From the NCBI RefSeq assembly GCF_000017805.1, contig NC_009767.1:1550001-1614000 (forward strand): a DNA stretch of 64,000 nucleotides, read 5' to 3'. How positions within the stretch are numbered: position 1 is the first letter of the stretch; every line of letters begins with the position of its first letter. Below the pieces are notes generated by a model that searched no databases, was not told the DNA's origin, and saw only the letters and a list, made by a program, of their open reading frames with translations. This stretch comes from Roseiflexus castenholzii DSM 13941 (GTDB taxonomy: Bacteria; Chloroflexota; Chloroflexia; Chloroflexales; Roseiflexaceae). Position numbers and translations under genes: made by a program. This document shows, in pieces, positions 11,514 through 22,091 of this stretch.

Positions 11514-11932
11514 GGCATCTCAGCGAGCAATTGTTCCATCTTGTCGGATAATGTCACAAATTGAGGGAAATAGTGTTGTATAACTGATCTGGTTATCAAT
11601 ACCGCTGTTTCTTCGTTATACGTGTGCGATGTTAGATTGCGATCACGAATCATATCCATCCACAGATCGCCCTGATCCAGCAACCCGCGCTTGAATGCTT
11701 CGCGAGTCGTATCTTTGGAGCCGTACAGCGGCGCCACGCCGTGCAGTTCCAGGAAATCCTTGAGTACATTCCACGCCAGTTCGTGGGTGAACTTGAATGC
11801 CTGGATCAGCCCTTGCTCTTCGAGCCTGGAAAGAGGACGTTCGGCGGCGAGATTCACTGCTTCGTGCAGCCGCGATAAGGCTTTTCTGAAACTACTCAGC
11901 CGCTGCCGCAGACGTGCATCTGGCGCACTCAT
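11510..11932 (-). CDS. HEPN-domain protein (HI0074-like), putative toxin
   Basis: A 140-residue all-helical protein of the nucleotidyltransferase substrate-binding (HI0074) family. It carries the segment QAFKFTHELAWNVLKDFLE seen in this family and the HEPN catalytic-like motif R-x4-H as RNLTSH (about residues 104-109), which suggests ribonuclease activity. The start at MSAPDARLRQ is preceded by AAGG at a good distance; the frame is open 22 codons further upstream without support. It is followed by the overlapping MNT gene, with the HEPN gene first, the usual order. Confidence 0.85.
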   Translation of the reverse strand: MSAPDARLRQRLSSFRKALSRLHEAVNLAAERPLSRLEEQGLIQAFKFTHELAWNVLKDFLELHGVAPLYGSKDTTREAFKRGLLDQGDLWMDMIRDRNLTSHTYNEETAVLITRSVIQHYFPQFVTLSDKMEQLLAEMP

Positions 11933-12358
11933 AACCAATACCTTGAACGGGACGCGAGACAACCCCTCGTATGACCTGCACTGCTGGCATAGTACCATAC
12001 CAGACTGTTCGTTTCAACGCGCACGCATCTGCCGGGTACAGGGGTGCAGGTATGACTTAACAGACAACACTCTATCGCTGCGGGCCGGCGCCCTTGCCGG
12101 GCCCATGAAAGCCCCGAAAGGGCTTGCCTGACCTGAGCAAGGGCTTCAGCCCAAAGCGTCAGAATGCCGCATGACCATTCGTGTTGAGACCCATTCGCAC
12201 GGGTCGATGGCGTTCACTCACCGGCAGATTCGTGAGAAGTCTGTTGTGTCCGTGTTCCCCTTATGGCGCCGACTCTGCACACATGCTCCAGGTATGGTAC
12301 GATACTCCATAGAGAGAACCGCGTAACACATCATTGGCTAAACGCAGGGAGCGAACGC
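11933..12358. other. Intergenic region before the aminotransferase
   Basis: About 425 bp between divergently oriented genes. The part 12075-12160 has several short GGGCTT/AAGCCC repeats (cccgaaagggcttg, gcaagggcttcagccc) that can fold locally. It should also hold the promoters of the HEPN/MNT pair and of the aminotransferase; no strong -35/-10 pair was identified. Confidence 0.4.
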
Positions 12359-13546
12359 ATGTCCGGCAGGCTTGCCCGCCGTGTGGCAGGGTTTGGCACG
12401 ACGATCTTCACCGAGATGAGCGCGCTGGCGCTGGAGCGCGGCGCGATCAATCTGGGGCAGGGATTCCCCGATTTTCCGGGTCCGTCATTTGTGAAGGAAG
12501 CGGCAACCGCAGCCATTGGCGCCGACATCAACCAGTATGCGCCGATGCCCGGTCTGCCCCGCCTGCGGCAGGCGGTTGCCGCGCAGTGGGAATGCGACTA
12601 TGGCCGCGCAGTGGACTGGCAGCGCGAAGTGACGATCACCAGCGGCGCGACGGAGGCGCTCTGCGATGCGATGCTGGCGCTCCTTGATCCGGGGGATGGA
12701 GTCGTCATCTTTGAGCCGGCGTATGACGCTTATGTGCCCGATATTACGCTGGCAGGCGGCACGCCGCTGCCGGTGCGCCTGTATCCGCCCGTCGCCGATC
12801 ATACGGCGTGGTGGTTCGATCCGGTGGAACTGCACGCCGCCTTCGCGCGCAAACCGACGCTCATCATTCTCAACACGCCGCACAACCCGACCGGCAAAGT
12901 CTTTACCCGCACCGAATTGGAACTCATCGCCCATCTTTGTCAGGAGTACAACACGATCGCCATTACCGACGAAGTGTACGACCGGTTGGTGTTCGACGGC
13001 GCGGCGCATATTCCGCTGGCGACGCTCCCCGGCATGTGGGAGCGCACCTTGACGCTCAACAGCGCTGGAAAGACCTTTAGCGTCACCGGCTGGAAGATCG
13101 GCTACGCGGTCGGACCGGCGCATCTGAACCATGCACTGCGTCAGGCGCATCAGTGGGTGACGTTCGCCACAGCATCGCCGTTGCAGGAAGCCATCGCCAC
13201 AGCGCTGGAACAGGCGTCGGTCAACGGCTACTACCGCGACTTGCTGCGCGACTACGGCGAACGCCGGGCGCGACTGGAACAGGCGCTCGAAACTGCCGGA
13301 TTGCCGGTGCTGCCGGTGGAGGGCGCCTATTTCATTTCTGCCGACATCAGCGCTACTGGCTGGACCGACGACCGTGCCTTCTGTCGCTGGTTGACGACCG
13401 ACATTGGCGTTGCGGCGATCCCGACGTCGGTGTTCTACAGCGATCCGGCGAGTGCGCCGTGTTTGGCGCGTTTCTGTTTCGCCAAGCGGCTGGAGACCAT
13501 CGATGCCGCAGCAGAGCGCCTGGCGGCGCTGCGCACTCGTTGGTGA
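12359..13546 (+). CDS. Class I/II PLP-dependent aminotransferase (YbdL/kynurenine transaminase type)
   Basis: A 395-residue fold-type I aminotransferase. It has the substrate-side motif INLGQGFPDFPGP, the NTPHNPTGKVF loop, the ITDEVYDRLVF segment and the PLP lysine in SAGKTFSVTGWKIGYAVG (about residues 237-254). These match the methionine/kynurenine/glutamine transaminase group (YbdL, KAT). The exact amino donor cannot be told from sequence. The ATG chosen follows an AGGGAG site; the frame is open 32 codons upstream. Confidence 0.88.
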   Translation: MSGRLARRVAGFGTTIFTEMSALALERGAINLGQGFPDFPGPSFVKEAATAAIGADINQYAPMPGLPRLRQAVAAQWECDYGRAVDWQREVTITSGATEALCDAMLALLDPGDGVVIFEPAYDAYVPDITLAGGTPLPVRLYPPVADHTAWWFDPVELHAAFARKPTLIILNTPHNPTGKVFTRTELELIAHLCQEYNTIAITDEVYDRLVFDGAAHIPLATLPGMWERTLTLNSAGKTFSVTGWKIGYAVGPAHLNHALRQAHQWVTFATASPLQEAIATALEQASVNGYYRDLLRDYGERRARLEQALETAGLPVLPVEGAYFISADISATGWTDDRAFCRWLTTDIGVAAIPTSVFYSDPASAPCLARFCFAKRLETIDAAAERLAALRTRW

Positions 13547-13646
13547 TGATTCTGGTGTACCGGTGGTCTATGTGGACGTTGAAACAGTAAAACAATCATG
13601 AACGTCTAACTAACGACCAGGAGCACACACAGGAGGAGAGACGCTT

Positions 13647-14837
13647 ATGCGCATTGTGCGCATTCTGATACTGACAACTGATGCAGGGAGCGGTCATCGC
13701 AGCGCTGCGCAGGCGGTCGAGGCAGCATTGTTGCACGTCTATCGTCACAACGTGCAGGTCACGATTGCCAATCCGTTGCACGAACCGTCCAGCCCATCAT
13801 TGCTCCGTCACGCAGAAGCATTCTATCTTTCAACCATCCAGCATGCGCCGGAACGCTATGATCGGGCGCACACGCTGACCGATGCAGCCGCGTATGCTGC
13901 ATTACTGCGCGGCGCAATGCGTCTGGCGATCGGCGATGCCTTGCACCGCCTGCTAGTGCGTCACGCGCCGGATGTCGTCATCAGTGTGTATCCACTCTTT
14001 ACGGCGCTGGTTGCCGATGCCTATCGCGGCGCGCGCGGGCGCCCCGGGCTGATGACGGTTGTCACCGATCTGGGGCATGTTCATCACACCTGGTTTTCAC
14101 CGGTCGATGATCTGTGTATCGTTCCAAACGCACAGGTGCGCACTCGCGCACTGAGTTGCGGGCTGAACCCGCGGCAGGTGCAGATTGTCGGCATCCCGGT
14201 GCATCCGCGGTTTGCTGCGCAGCGCGCCGATCCCGCCACGGTGCGGCGTGATCTGGGGTGGCGCACCGATCTGGTAACCGTGCTGATCTCCGGCGGGGGC
14301 GCGGGGGTTGGTCCGCTGGCGGAACTGGCGATCGCCGCCGATGAAGCATGTCAGAACCTTCAAATCGCAGTGATCGCCGGTCGCAATAGCGATCTTGCGG
14401 CGCGACTGCGGGCGCGCGAGTGGAAGAATCCAGTACACATCTACGGTTTTGTCCCGCTGGCGGATATGATGTATGCGGCCGACATCATTGCCACCAAGGC
14501 CGGCGGGCTAAGCGTCAGCGAAGCGCTGGCGGTCGGGCGTCCGCTCCTGATCTATGGCTCAGCGCCAGGGCAGGAGGCGGGCAACCTGGAGTATGTGATG
14601 CGGCGCGGCGCGGCGCAGTACACACCGGATGCCGCGCAATTCGTCGCTGCGTTGCAGCGCTGGATTGCCTGGCCCGCAGCGCGTCAGGCAGCAGCGGACG
14701 CTGCTCGATCTGCCGGGCGCCCGCAGGCGGCATTCGAGATCGCCAGCATGGTGTGGGACCTTGCCATGTCGCGTGCTGCGGCGCCACGTCTGGCGCCGCG
14801 CCTGTCGCTGAGCGAATGGTTGAGTTCGTGGCGGTAG
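13647..14837 (+). CDS. MGDG-synthase-like glycosyltransferase (GT28 fold)
   Basis: A 396-residue GT-B glycosyltransferase. The N-terminal domain has the MGDG-synthase signature TTDAGSGHRSAAQAVE (residues 10-25). The C-terminal GT28 domain has the glycine-rich loop LISGGGAGVGP and the sugar-nucleotide site TKAGGLSVSEALAVGRP (about 283-299). Family members transfer galactose or glucose to diacylglycerol. Glycolipids are important chlorophototroph membrane lipids in this group, so a role in MGDG or glucolipid synthesis is plausible but inferred. A strong AGGAGG site precedes the ATG. It ends facing groEL, with two stem-loops in the gap. Confidence 0.82.
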   Translation: MRIVRILILTTDAGSGHRSAAQAVEAALLHVYRHNVQVTIANPLHEPSSPSLLRHAEAFYLSTIQHAPERYDRAHTLTDAAAYAALLRGAMRLAIGDALHRLLVRHAPDVVISVYPLFTALVADAYRGARGRPGLMTVVTDLGHVHHTWFSPVDDLCIVPNAQVRTRALSCGLNPRQVQIVGIPVHPRFAAQRADPATVRRDLGWRTDLVTVLISGGGAGVGPLAELAIAADEACQNLQIAVIAGRNSDLAARLRAREWKNPVHIYGFVPLADMMYAADIIATKAGGLSVSEALAVGRPLLIYGSAPGQEAGNLEYVMRRGAAQYTPDAAQFVAALQRWIAWPAARQAAADAARSAGRPQAAFEIASMVWDLAMSRAAAPRLAPRLSLSEWLSSWR

Positions 14838-14853
14838 ACGCTGAATAGACATC

Positions 14854-14886
14854 AGGGGGAGATGGCAAGCGCCATCTTCCCCCCTG
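14854..14886. terminator. Stem-loop between converging genes (first)
   Basis: CAGGGGG-AGATGGC pairs with GCCATCT-T-CCCCCTG around an AAGC loop, with a single bulged base. It lies just after the glycosyltransferase stop. No long T tract follows, so it is a probable rather than proven terminator. Confidence 0.55.
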
Positions 14887-14894
14887 GTATCGCA

Positions 14895-14927
14895 GTGTTG
14901 AGTCGTTGCAGAGCAACGGCTCAACAC
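14895..14927. terminator. Stem-loop between converging genes (second)
   Basis: GTGTTGAGTCGTTG pairs with CAACGGCTCAACAC (13 of 14 positions) around a 5-nt loop, just downstream of the groEL stop on the minus strand. With the first stem-loop it separates convergent transcripts. Confidence 0.55.
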
Positions 14928-14947
14928 CGCCTCTCATGAAGCCCCTT

Positions 14948-16579
<1,632 letters not shown>

Positions 16580-16639
16580 GGAATGTGATCCTCCTGATCA
16601 GACGGAATCTAGTCTGACGACTATGCGGCAAAAACAGTA

Positions 16640-16945
16640 TTACTCCTGGATAATCCCCAGGATATCCTTCTCCGACAGAATAAGATACTCGACGTCGTCG
16701 ATCTTGAATTCGGTGCCGCTGTACTTGGCGAAAATGACGCGATCACCGGCTTTGACGTTCATCGGGATGCGCTTGCCGTTGTCATCGATGCGTCCCTCGC
16801 CGACCGCCAGAACCGTGCCTTCCATTGGTCGCTCTTTGCTTGCCGTGTCCGGCAGGTAGATGCCGCCCTTGGTCTTCTCCTCACGCTCGACCGGCTTGAC
16901 CACCACGCGATCGGCGAGTGGCCGGATGCGGAAATCCGTGCCCAT
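16640..16945 (-). CDS. groES: Co-chaperonin GroES (10 kDa)
   Basis: A 101-residue cap of the GroEL chamber. It shows IRPLADRVVVKPVEREEKTKGGI and the mobile loop region (KTKGGIYLPDTASKERP), then VLAVGEGRIDDNGKRIP and the C-terminal strand. It is first gene of a groES-groEL operon, the standard order. An AAGGAGG site precedes the ATG. Two CIRCE sites flank its promoter. Confidence 0.97.
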   Translation of the reverse strand: MGTDFRIRPLADRVVVKPVEREEKTKGGIYLPDTASKERPMEGTVLAVGEGRIDDNGKRIPMNVKAGDRVIFAKYSGTEFKIDDVEYLILSEKDILGIIQE

Positions 16946-16990
16946 ATCTGTGTAACCTCCTTCGATACAGTGTGCAGAGACTTGAAGCGG

Positions 16991-17017
16991 TTAGCACTCT
17001 TGACCAAAGAGTGCTAA
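16991..17017 (-). promoter_or_regulatory. CIRCE operator 1 (perfect)
   Basis: TTAGCACTC-N9-GAGTGCTAA, matching the HrcA-binding CIRCE consensus at all 18 arm positions. It starts about 10 bp downstream of the groES -10 box, where bound HrcA would block transcription. Confidence 0.97.
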
Positions 17018-17026
17018 CCGCTCTCT

Positions 17027-17055
17027 ATACTAACGAAATCGGCTGTTTTTGTCAA
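17027..17055 (-). promoter_or_regulatory. groESL promoter
   Basis: On the minus strand a perfect TTGACA (17050-17055) and TAGTAT (17027-17032) are separated by exactly 17 bp. The predicted start is near 17019, giving a leader of about 75 nt that contains the perfect CIRCE. Confidence 0.85.
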
Positions 17056-17063
17056 GCCCTATT

Positions 17064-17090
17064 TTAGCACTCGCCAGATGAGAGTGCCAG
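17064..17090 (-). promoter_or_regulatory. CIRCE-like operator 2 (degenerate)
   Basis: TTAGCACTC-N9-GAGTGCCAG. The left arm is perfect and the right arm matches 7 of 9. It ends 8 bp upstream of the -35 box, so the promoter is bracketed by two HrcA sites. Confidence 0.8.
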
Positions 17091-17151
17091 TAGACATAAC
17101 GGCGCTCTGAACGCACTGCGTTATCCGGCGCTATGCAGAAAGACCCACTCA

Positions 17152-17160
17152 TGCTACAAT
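17152..17160 (+). promoter_or_regulatory. Extended -10 candidate for glpX
   Basis: TG-C-TACAAT lies 65 bp upstream of the glpX start. No convincing -35 box lies 17 bp before it. Confidence 0.4.
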
Positions 17161-17224
17161 CATAGCCAACCACCGTTGTGGACACAGGCGATGATGCGGG
17201 ATGTCACTGCAAAGGAGGCTGCGG

Positions 17225-18214
17225 ATGCGTCTCGAACGAAATCTGGGAATGGACCTGGTACGCTGCACCGAAGCGGCGGCGTTACGCGCCGCCCGCCTCA
17301 TGGGTCGTGGTGACAAACATGCCGCCGATCAGGCGGCCGTTGATGCGATGCGTTTTGCGCTCGACGCGGTGCCGATGGATGGTGTGGTGGTCATTGGCGA
17401 AGGAGAAAAGGACGAAGCGCCGATGCTGTATATTGGCGAGAAGGTCGGCTCCGGCGAACCGCCGGAAGTTGATGTGGCCGTCGATCCGGTCGAAGGCACA
17501 ACGCTGCTCGCCGAAGGTATGCCAGGCGCGATTGCCGTAGTTGCGCTTGCAGAGCGTGGTTCACTCTATCACTGGACGGGCATCGCCTACATGGACAAAC
17601 TGGCGGTCGGACCGCAGGCGCGTGGCGCGATTGACATCAACGCGCCGGTTGATGAGAACATCCGCAATGTCGCGCGGGCGCTCAAGAAAGAAGTCGAGGA
17701 TATTACGGTGGTGGTGCTTGATCGACCGCGCCACAAGGAACTCATCCGTCAGATCCGCGAGACAGGAGCGCGCATCAAACTCATTCTCCATGGCGATGTC
17801 TCCGCAGGAATCATGACGGCTATCGAAGACCCGCCGGCGGATATGCTGATGGGGATCGGCGGCGCTCCCGAAGCCGTTATCACGGCATGTGCGATGAAAT
17901 GCGTCGGCGGCGAGATTCAGTGCAAACTCTGGCCCCGAAACGACGACGAACGCGCCCTGGCAGCCGCTAATGGCATCGATCTCGAGCGCGTCTATCGCAC
18001 GTCCGATCTGGTGCGCGGCGAGAATGTCTTCTTTGCCGCCACCGGCATCACCGACGGCGAGTTCCTGCGCGGGGTGCGCTATTTCAGCGGCGGCGCCCGC
18101 ACCTACTCGGTTGTGATGCGTTCTATTTCGGGCACGGTGCGCTATATCGAGTCGCGCCACGACTGGACGAAACTGATGCGCATTTCCGGTGTTGATTATG
18201 TCCATGCCCGCTAG
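17225..18214 (+). CDS. glpX: Class II fructose-1,6-bisphosphatase
   Basis: A 329-residue GlpX-type phosphatase that hydrolyses fructose-1,6-bisphosphate in gluconeogenesis and sugar-phosphate cycles; some homologues also act on sedoheptulose-1,7-bisphosphate. Visible signatures are VVIGEGEKDEAPMLYIGE (Glu-rich metal site), DPVEGTTLLAEG (about residues 87-98), and GIGGAPEAVI. The ATG chosen is preceded by AAAGGAGG at the ideal distance, 8 codons inside the longest frame. The next gene converges on it after 17 bp. Confidence 0.94.
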   Translation: MRLERNLGMDLVRCTEAAALRAARLMGRGDKHAADQAAVDAMRFALDAVPMDGVVVIGEGEKDEAPMLYIGEKVGSGEPPEVDVAVDPVEGTTLLAEGMPGAIAVVALAERGSLYHWTGIAYMDKLAVGPQARGAIDINAPVDENIRNVARALKKEVEDITVVVLDRPRHKELIRQIRETGARIKLILHGDVSAGIMTAIEDPPADMLMGIGGAPEAVITACAMKCVGGEIQCKLWPRNDDERALAAANGIDLERVYRTSDLVRGENVFFAATGITDGEFLRGVRYFSGGARTYSVVMRSISGTVRYIESRHDWTKLMRISGVDYVHAR

Positions 18215-18231
18215 GGCAAACGTTCAACCCT

Positions 18232-19299
18232 TTACAGCACGCCAACATTCGAGTGATCTCCCAGCACCAGGCGGTACGCCTTGGGTTTCCGCGGTGAACG
18301 TGTGACCTCGACGTGCCGCCCGATCAAACTGTCTTCCAGGCGGTGGGGCAGGTCGCGGATGGTGCAGTGCTCCAGCACTATTGAATGCTCGATCTCGGCG
18401 CTTTCGATGACGCAGTGGTGATAAATCGAGGTGAATGGACCAATATAGGCATTGATAATGCGTGTCTGTTCACCAATGATCGCCGGTCCACGGATGGTGC
18501 TGTTGATGATTTCCGCCCCTCGCTCGACAATGACCTTGCCGATCAGGTGCGAGTCGCGGTCTACAAATCCTTCGACCGATGCCGGCATTTCCTCCAGGAT
18601 CAGGCGATTTGCTTCCAGCATGTCGTCTTTCTTGCCGGTGTCGATCCACCAACCGTGGTGAATGTAGGGGAAGACGCGTCGCCCATGCTCCACCAGCCAC
18701 TGGATCGCGTCGGTGATTTCCAGTTCGCCGCGCCACGACGGGCGAATCGCTTCTACCGCTTCCCAGATGCTTGCGTCGAACATATAAATGCCAACCAGCG
18801 CCAGGTCGGATGGAGGTTGACGCGGTTTTTCGATCAACCGCACGATCTGTCCGCGTTCGTCGAGAACAGCGACGCCATACTGCTCAGGGGTAGCGACCTG
18901 CTTGAGGACGATCTGTGCATTGAAGTCGCTCGTGCCAAACTGCTGGAGCAGGGGCGCAATCCCGCCCTGAATGCAGTTATCGCCCAGGAACATGACAAAT
19001 CGGTCATCCCCCAGAAAGTCGCGTGAAATCTTGACGGCGTGCGCCAGCCCCAGCGGCTCGTCCTGTTCGATGTAGGTGATCCGCACGCCCCAGCGACCGC
19101 CATCGCCGACGGCGGCGCGCACTTCGGGTCCGGTGCTGCCGATTACGATGCCGATGTCTTCGACGCCGGCATCACGGATCGTCTCGATGACGCGGAAGAG
19201 CACCGGTTTGTTGGCGACCGGCACCAGTTGCTTGGCGCTAGTATAGGTGATGGGGCGCAGGCGAGTTCCTTTGCCGCCGCTGAGAACCAGTCCTTTCAT
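18232..19299 (-). CDS. Long-form glucose-1-phosphate thymidylyltransferase-like nucleotidyltransferase
   Basis: A 355-residue enzyme with an N-terminal nucleotidyltransferase domain, signature GGKGTRLRPITYTSAKQLVP (residues 8-27), and a C-terminal left-handed beta-helix that is absent from short RmlA enzymes. Motifs FLGDNCIQGG, LIEKPRQPPSD and WWIDTGKKDDML follow the RmlA pattern. The length and tail match the long RmlA family found in antibiotic and cell-surface deoxysugar pathways. dTTP versus UTP preference cannot be settled here. No other deoxysugar gene is adjacent. Confidence 0.85.
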   Translation of the reverse strand: MKGLVLSGGKGTRLRPITYTSAKQLVPVANKPVLFRVIETIRDAGVEDIGIVIGSTGPEVRAAVGDGGRWGVRITYIEQDEPLGLAHAVKISRDFLGDDRFVMFLGDNCIQGGIAPLLQQFGTSDFNAQIVLKQVATPEQYGVAVLDERGQIVRLIEKPRQPPSDLALVGIYMFDASIWEAVEAIRPSWRGELEITDAIQWLVEHGRRVFPYIHHGWWIDTGKKDDMLEANRLILEEMPASVEGFVDRDSHLIGKVIVERGAEIINSTIRGPAIIGEQTRIINAYIGPFTSIYHHCVIESAEIEHSIVLEHCTIRDLPHRLEDSLIGRHVEVTRSPRKPKAYRLVLGDHSNVGVL

Positions 19300-19404
19300 A
19301 CACCTTTCCTCATGTTTGGTGGGTTACACATCTGCGTGTGCTGCGATGGTACAGGCGCCGGATGATCAACGGATGACACTGCTGCGATCACTCATCAACA
19401 CACA

Positions 19405-19429
19405 GACGCCCGTGCACCTGGCACGGGCG
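19405..19429 (-). terminator. Stem-loop after the NlpC/P60 gene
   Basis: A perfect 10-bp inverted repeat ACGCCCGTGC/GCACGGGCGT with a 5-nt loop lies 26 bp past the stop of the hydrolase gene. The T tract on the minus strand is short, so termination is probable, not certain. Confidence 0.5.
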
Positions 19430-19454
19430 TTGGCGACGACCATGGCAACGGCGT

Positions 19455-21053
19455 CTACCGGCGCACCCGGATAGCCCCGTAGTAGCGCGATGTCCAGTAC
19501 GACCCCCAGATGCTCGACACCTGCACACCGTAGCGTGGCGTCATGGCATGCACCATGCGCCCGCCGCCGATGTAGAGAGCCACATGACTGATGCCGCGCC
19601 GCCCGCCGGTATTGCGGAAGAAGACCAGATCGCCGGGCGCCAGATTTTCCATCGGACCGACCGACGCTCCATACGCAGTATTGAACTGCGAAGCGGCGCT
19701 GCGCGGCAGATTGACGCCAAACTGTCGATAGACATAACTGGTGAACCCGCTACAGTCAAAGCCGGTCGCCGGGCTTGAGCCGCCCCAGCGATAGCGCGCC
19801 CCGACGAACTGTACGGCAAAACTGGCGATATCACCGCTGGCCGGAATATTCGCCAAACCGGCGCTCGCGCCGGGGCGACCGCCGCTCACCGGCAGCGCCG
19901 GGAAGTCGCGGCTGACCGGCACCCGCCGCAACACGTGCGCTGTGGTGCTGATCAGATCGCGAAACACCCAGGCCTTTGTGCCGTCGGGCAGCCGCACCCG
20001 CAGCCAATCCTTATGCTTGCCGATCAGATCGACCTGCACCCCCGCATCGATCCGACCGATCCGGTCGTAGCGCGAGTCGGGACCCTTGCGCAGGTTGACG
20101 CTATTTTCTGCAATAACACCCACCAGCGCCGGGTTCGGATCGGGAATGGTTTCGGCGACCAGCAATCGCTTGACGACCGAGGGATCAACATTCAGGAACT
20201 CCGCCTTCACCCACCCATCGAGTCCGCCAGGAGCGCCGATGTGGAACCAGTCCTGATAGATTTCGTACAATTCGACCTGCGTATGCTGTTGCAGGGTCGT
20301 CATCGACACATAATTCGTTCCGGGACCATCGCGCAACTGAAGACCGCTTTCGCGCACGGTTGCGATCTTGGGCGGCGGCGGCGGCGGGATGGCGCTCTCC
20401 TGCACTTCAAACAGTGTGTAGGACGCTGCCTCTGAGATAGCAAGCACCTCACCGGAAATCCAGTAGATCGGGCCATCAACCCGTTCACGGACCTGAAACC
20501 AGTCGCCATAGCGACCGATGACCTGCACCGGCGTCTCGCCGGAAATGCGCCCGACCGCATCATACTCCGTGCCGGGACCGTTCCGCAGAAAGGCGCGCTC
20601 GACCGCGACCGTCGCCGGGACGACGATCGGCGCCAGCGCTTCGCTTCGTGAAATAAGCGAAAGCGGCACCGGCAGGTCGGCGGTTTCTTCCAGCGGCGCA
20701 TCGCCCACCGTGGCATCGAGGTCGATCGGCGTCAGCGGCACGGTGAACTCGCTCCCCTCCGCCGGAGCAGCCGGGGCCGGAGCGACTGGCGTCAACACCC
20801 CCGGACGCAACTGCGACAGCAGCATTGCGACGGGGAGAAGCAGCGCAACCAGCGCATGGAGAACAACGCGAGCCGGAAGACGGGCGAGAAGAGCAGAGGG
20901 GGAACTGAACCGGGCGGACCGAACCGTTTGCCATTGAGTTGCGAGTGCACGGGTGAGTGATGTTTGTTGTCTCCTCCGAGCGAGCGCGCGGCGCTGAAGC
21001 GACTCGAGGCTGTACGGGTCCGATGCCATACCTCGATGACTTTGCTCAATCAT
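19455..21053 (-). CDS. Secreted SH3b/NlpC-P60 cell-wall hydrolase
   Basis: A 532-residue exported endopeptidase for peptidoglycan. A cytoplasmic basic stretch and one membrane helix (about residues 60-80) precede a Pro/Ala linker. Three SH3b repeats follow, each with the FLRNGPGTEYDAVGRI / LQLRDGPGTNYVSM / VNLRKGPDSRYDRIGR core (about 145-370). The C-terminal NlpC/P60 domain has catalytic Cys in GFDCSGFTSYVY, the His in ISHVALYIGGG, and a third residue near MVHAM. The ATG at MIEQSHRG has an AGGAG site at 7 bp; upstream codons were rejected. Probable role: cleavage of stem peptides during growth. Confidence 0.9.
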   Translation of the reverse strand: MIEQSHRGMASDPYSLESLQRRALARRRQQTSLTRALATQWQTVRSARFSSPSALLARLPARVVLHALVALLLPVAMLLSQLRPGVLTPVAPAPAAPAEGSEFTVPLTPIDLDATVGDAPLEETADLPVPLSLISRSEALAPIVVPATVAVERAFLRNGPGTEYDAVGRISGETPVQVIGRYGDWFQVRERVDGPIYWISGEVLAISEAASYTLFEVQESAIPPPPPPKIATVRESGLQLRDGPGTNYVSMTTLQQHTQVELYEIYQDWFHIGAPGGLDGWVKAEFLNVDPSVVKRLLVAETIPDPNPALVGVIAENSVNLRKGPDSRYDRIGRIDAGVQVDLIGKHKDWLRVRLPDGTKAWVFRDLISTTAHVLRRVPVSRDFPALPVSGGRPGASAGLANIPASGDIASFAVQFVGARYRWGGSSPATGFDCSGFTSYVYRQFGVNLPRSAASQFNTAYGASVGPMENLAPGDLVFFRNTGGRRGISHVALYIGGGRMVHAMTPRYGVQVSSIWGSYWTSRYYGAIRVRR

Positions 21054-21308
21054 GGAGCATCTCCTGGCGGTATACCCTGCACCACGCACAGCACAGCAGC
21101 CGACTCCACAGAGCCGAGCCACAGTACCGTGGTGCAGAGCATATCGTTAGCGGATGACACGATGGGGCGAGTGTACCACAAGGTGTTAAAAATTGCAAAC
21201 GAATGGTGCGCCATGCGGTACTACAATGGTATAGCAACATCGAGCGTCGGGCAGGCGCATACCTGCCGTCTACCGAATATAAACCAGAATGCGGATTACG
21301 TCAAGTTT

Positions 21309-22022
21309 TTATTCGGCAACGATCCGTCGCAGGACATCGGGAGTATCGGTAATGATGCCATCGACGCCCACCCTCAGGAAGCGCCGCATCTCATCGGGGT
21401 CATTGACCGTCCAGACATGGACACGATACCCGGCGCGGCGCACGATCGGCAGAACGTGGTCGAGCAACGGTATCTGACAGGCGGGATGCCAGGCGACTGC
21501 GCCAATCCGCTTGAGTTCCAGGAAGGGCCAGCTTTCGCGCAGACGCACATCGGGGCGAAATGTCGGGATACCCATCAGGAGGGCGCGCGGCAGATCGGGA
21601 TCGATTGCCGCGATCTCTGCCAGCGCTTCGTCCCAGAACGAAGATATCAGTGTTTGATCGATCACCTGTTCATTGCGCAACAGGCGCACCACATCGGCGC
21701 CGATACCGCGCGCCTTCAATTCGACGTTCAGCTGCATCCCGCGTTCGCGAGCAAAGACGCATACCTCTGCAAGGGTCGCCACTCGCTCGCCGCCTATGTC
21801 GATCTGTTGCAGATCGGCGAGGGTGCAATGCGTCACGGGTCGTCCTTTCGTCTCCCATCGCGCGGTGGTATCATCGTGAAACACGACCAGTCCGCCATCG
21901 GCGGTGCGTTGGACATCGAGTTCACACATATCGGCGCCCTGCCGGGCGGCGAGTTCGAAGGCGCGCATGGTATTTTCCGGCGCATACGCCGATGCGCCGC
22001 GATGTGCGATCACCAGGGTCAT
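21309..22022 (-). CDS. Glycerophosphodiester phosphodiesterase
   Basis: A 237-residue GDPD-family TIM barrel hydrolysing glycerophosphodiesters to glycerol-3-phosphate and an alcohol. It begins with the signature VIAHRGASAYAPENTMRAF, with catalytic His7 and His in VVFHDDTTAR, the metal ligands ELDVQ and the ELK pair in LNVELKARG. There is no signal peptide, so it is cytoplasmic. AGGAGG precedes the ATG. The double-SWIM gene lies upstream, with a strong terminator in between. Confidence 0.9.
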   Translation of the reverse strand: MTLVIAHRGASAYAPENTMRAFELAARQGADMCELDVQRTADGGLVVFHDDTTARWETKGRPVTHCTLADLQQIDIGGERVATLAEVCVFARERGMQLNVELKARGIGADVVRLLRNEQVIDQTLISSFWDEALAEIAAIDPDLPRALLMGIPTFRPDVRLRESWPFLELKRIGAVAWHPACQIPLLDHVLPIVRRAGYRVHVWTVNDPDEMRRFLRVGVDGIITDTPDVLRRIVAE

Positions 22023-22048
22023 GGCACGTCTCCTCCTGACAACAAAAT

Positions 22049-22070
22049 CCCCGCCCCGAGCGGGGCGGGG
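22049..22070 (-). terminator. Intrinsic terminator after the SWIM gene
   Basis: CCCCGCCCC-GAGC-GGGGCGGGG, nine GC pairs, followed on the minus strand by ATTTTGTT. It lies between the SWIM gene stop and the phosphodiesterase start. Confidence 0.8.
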
Positions 22071-22091
22071 AGCAGCGGTAGCGACCAGGGT

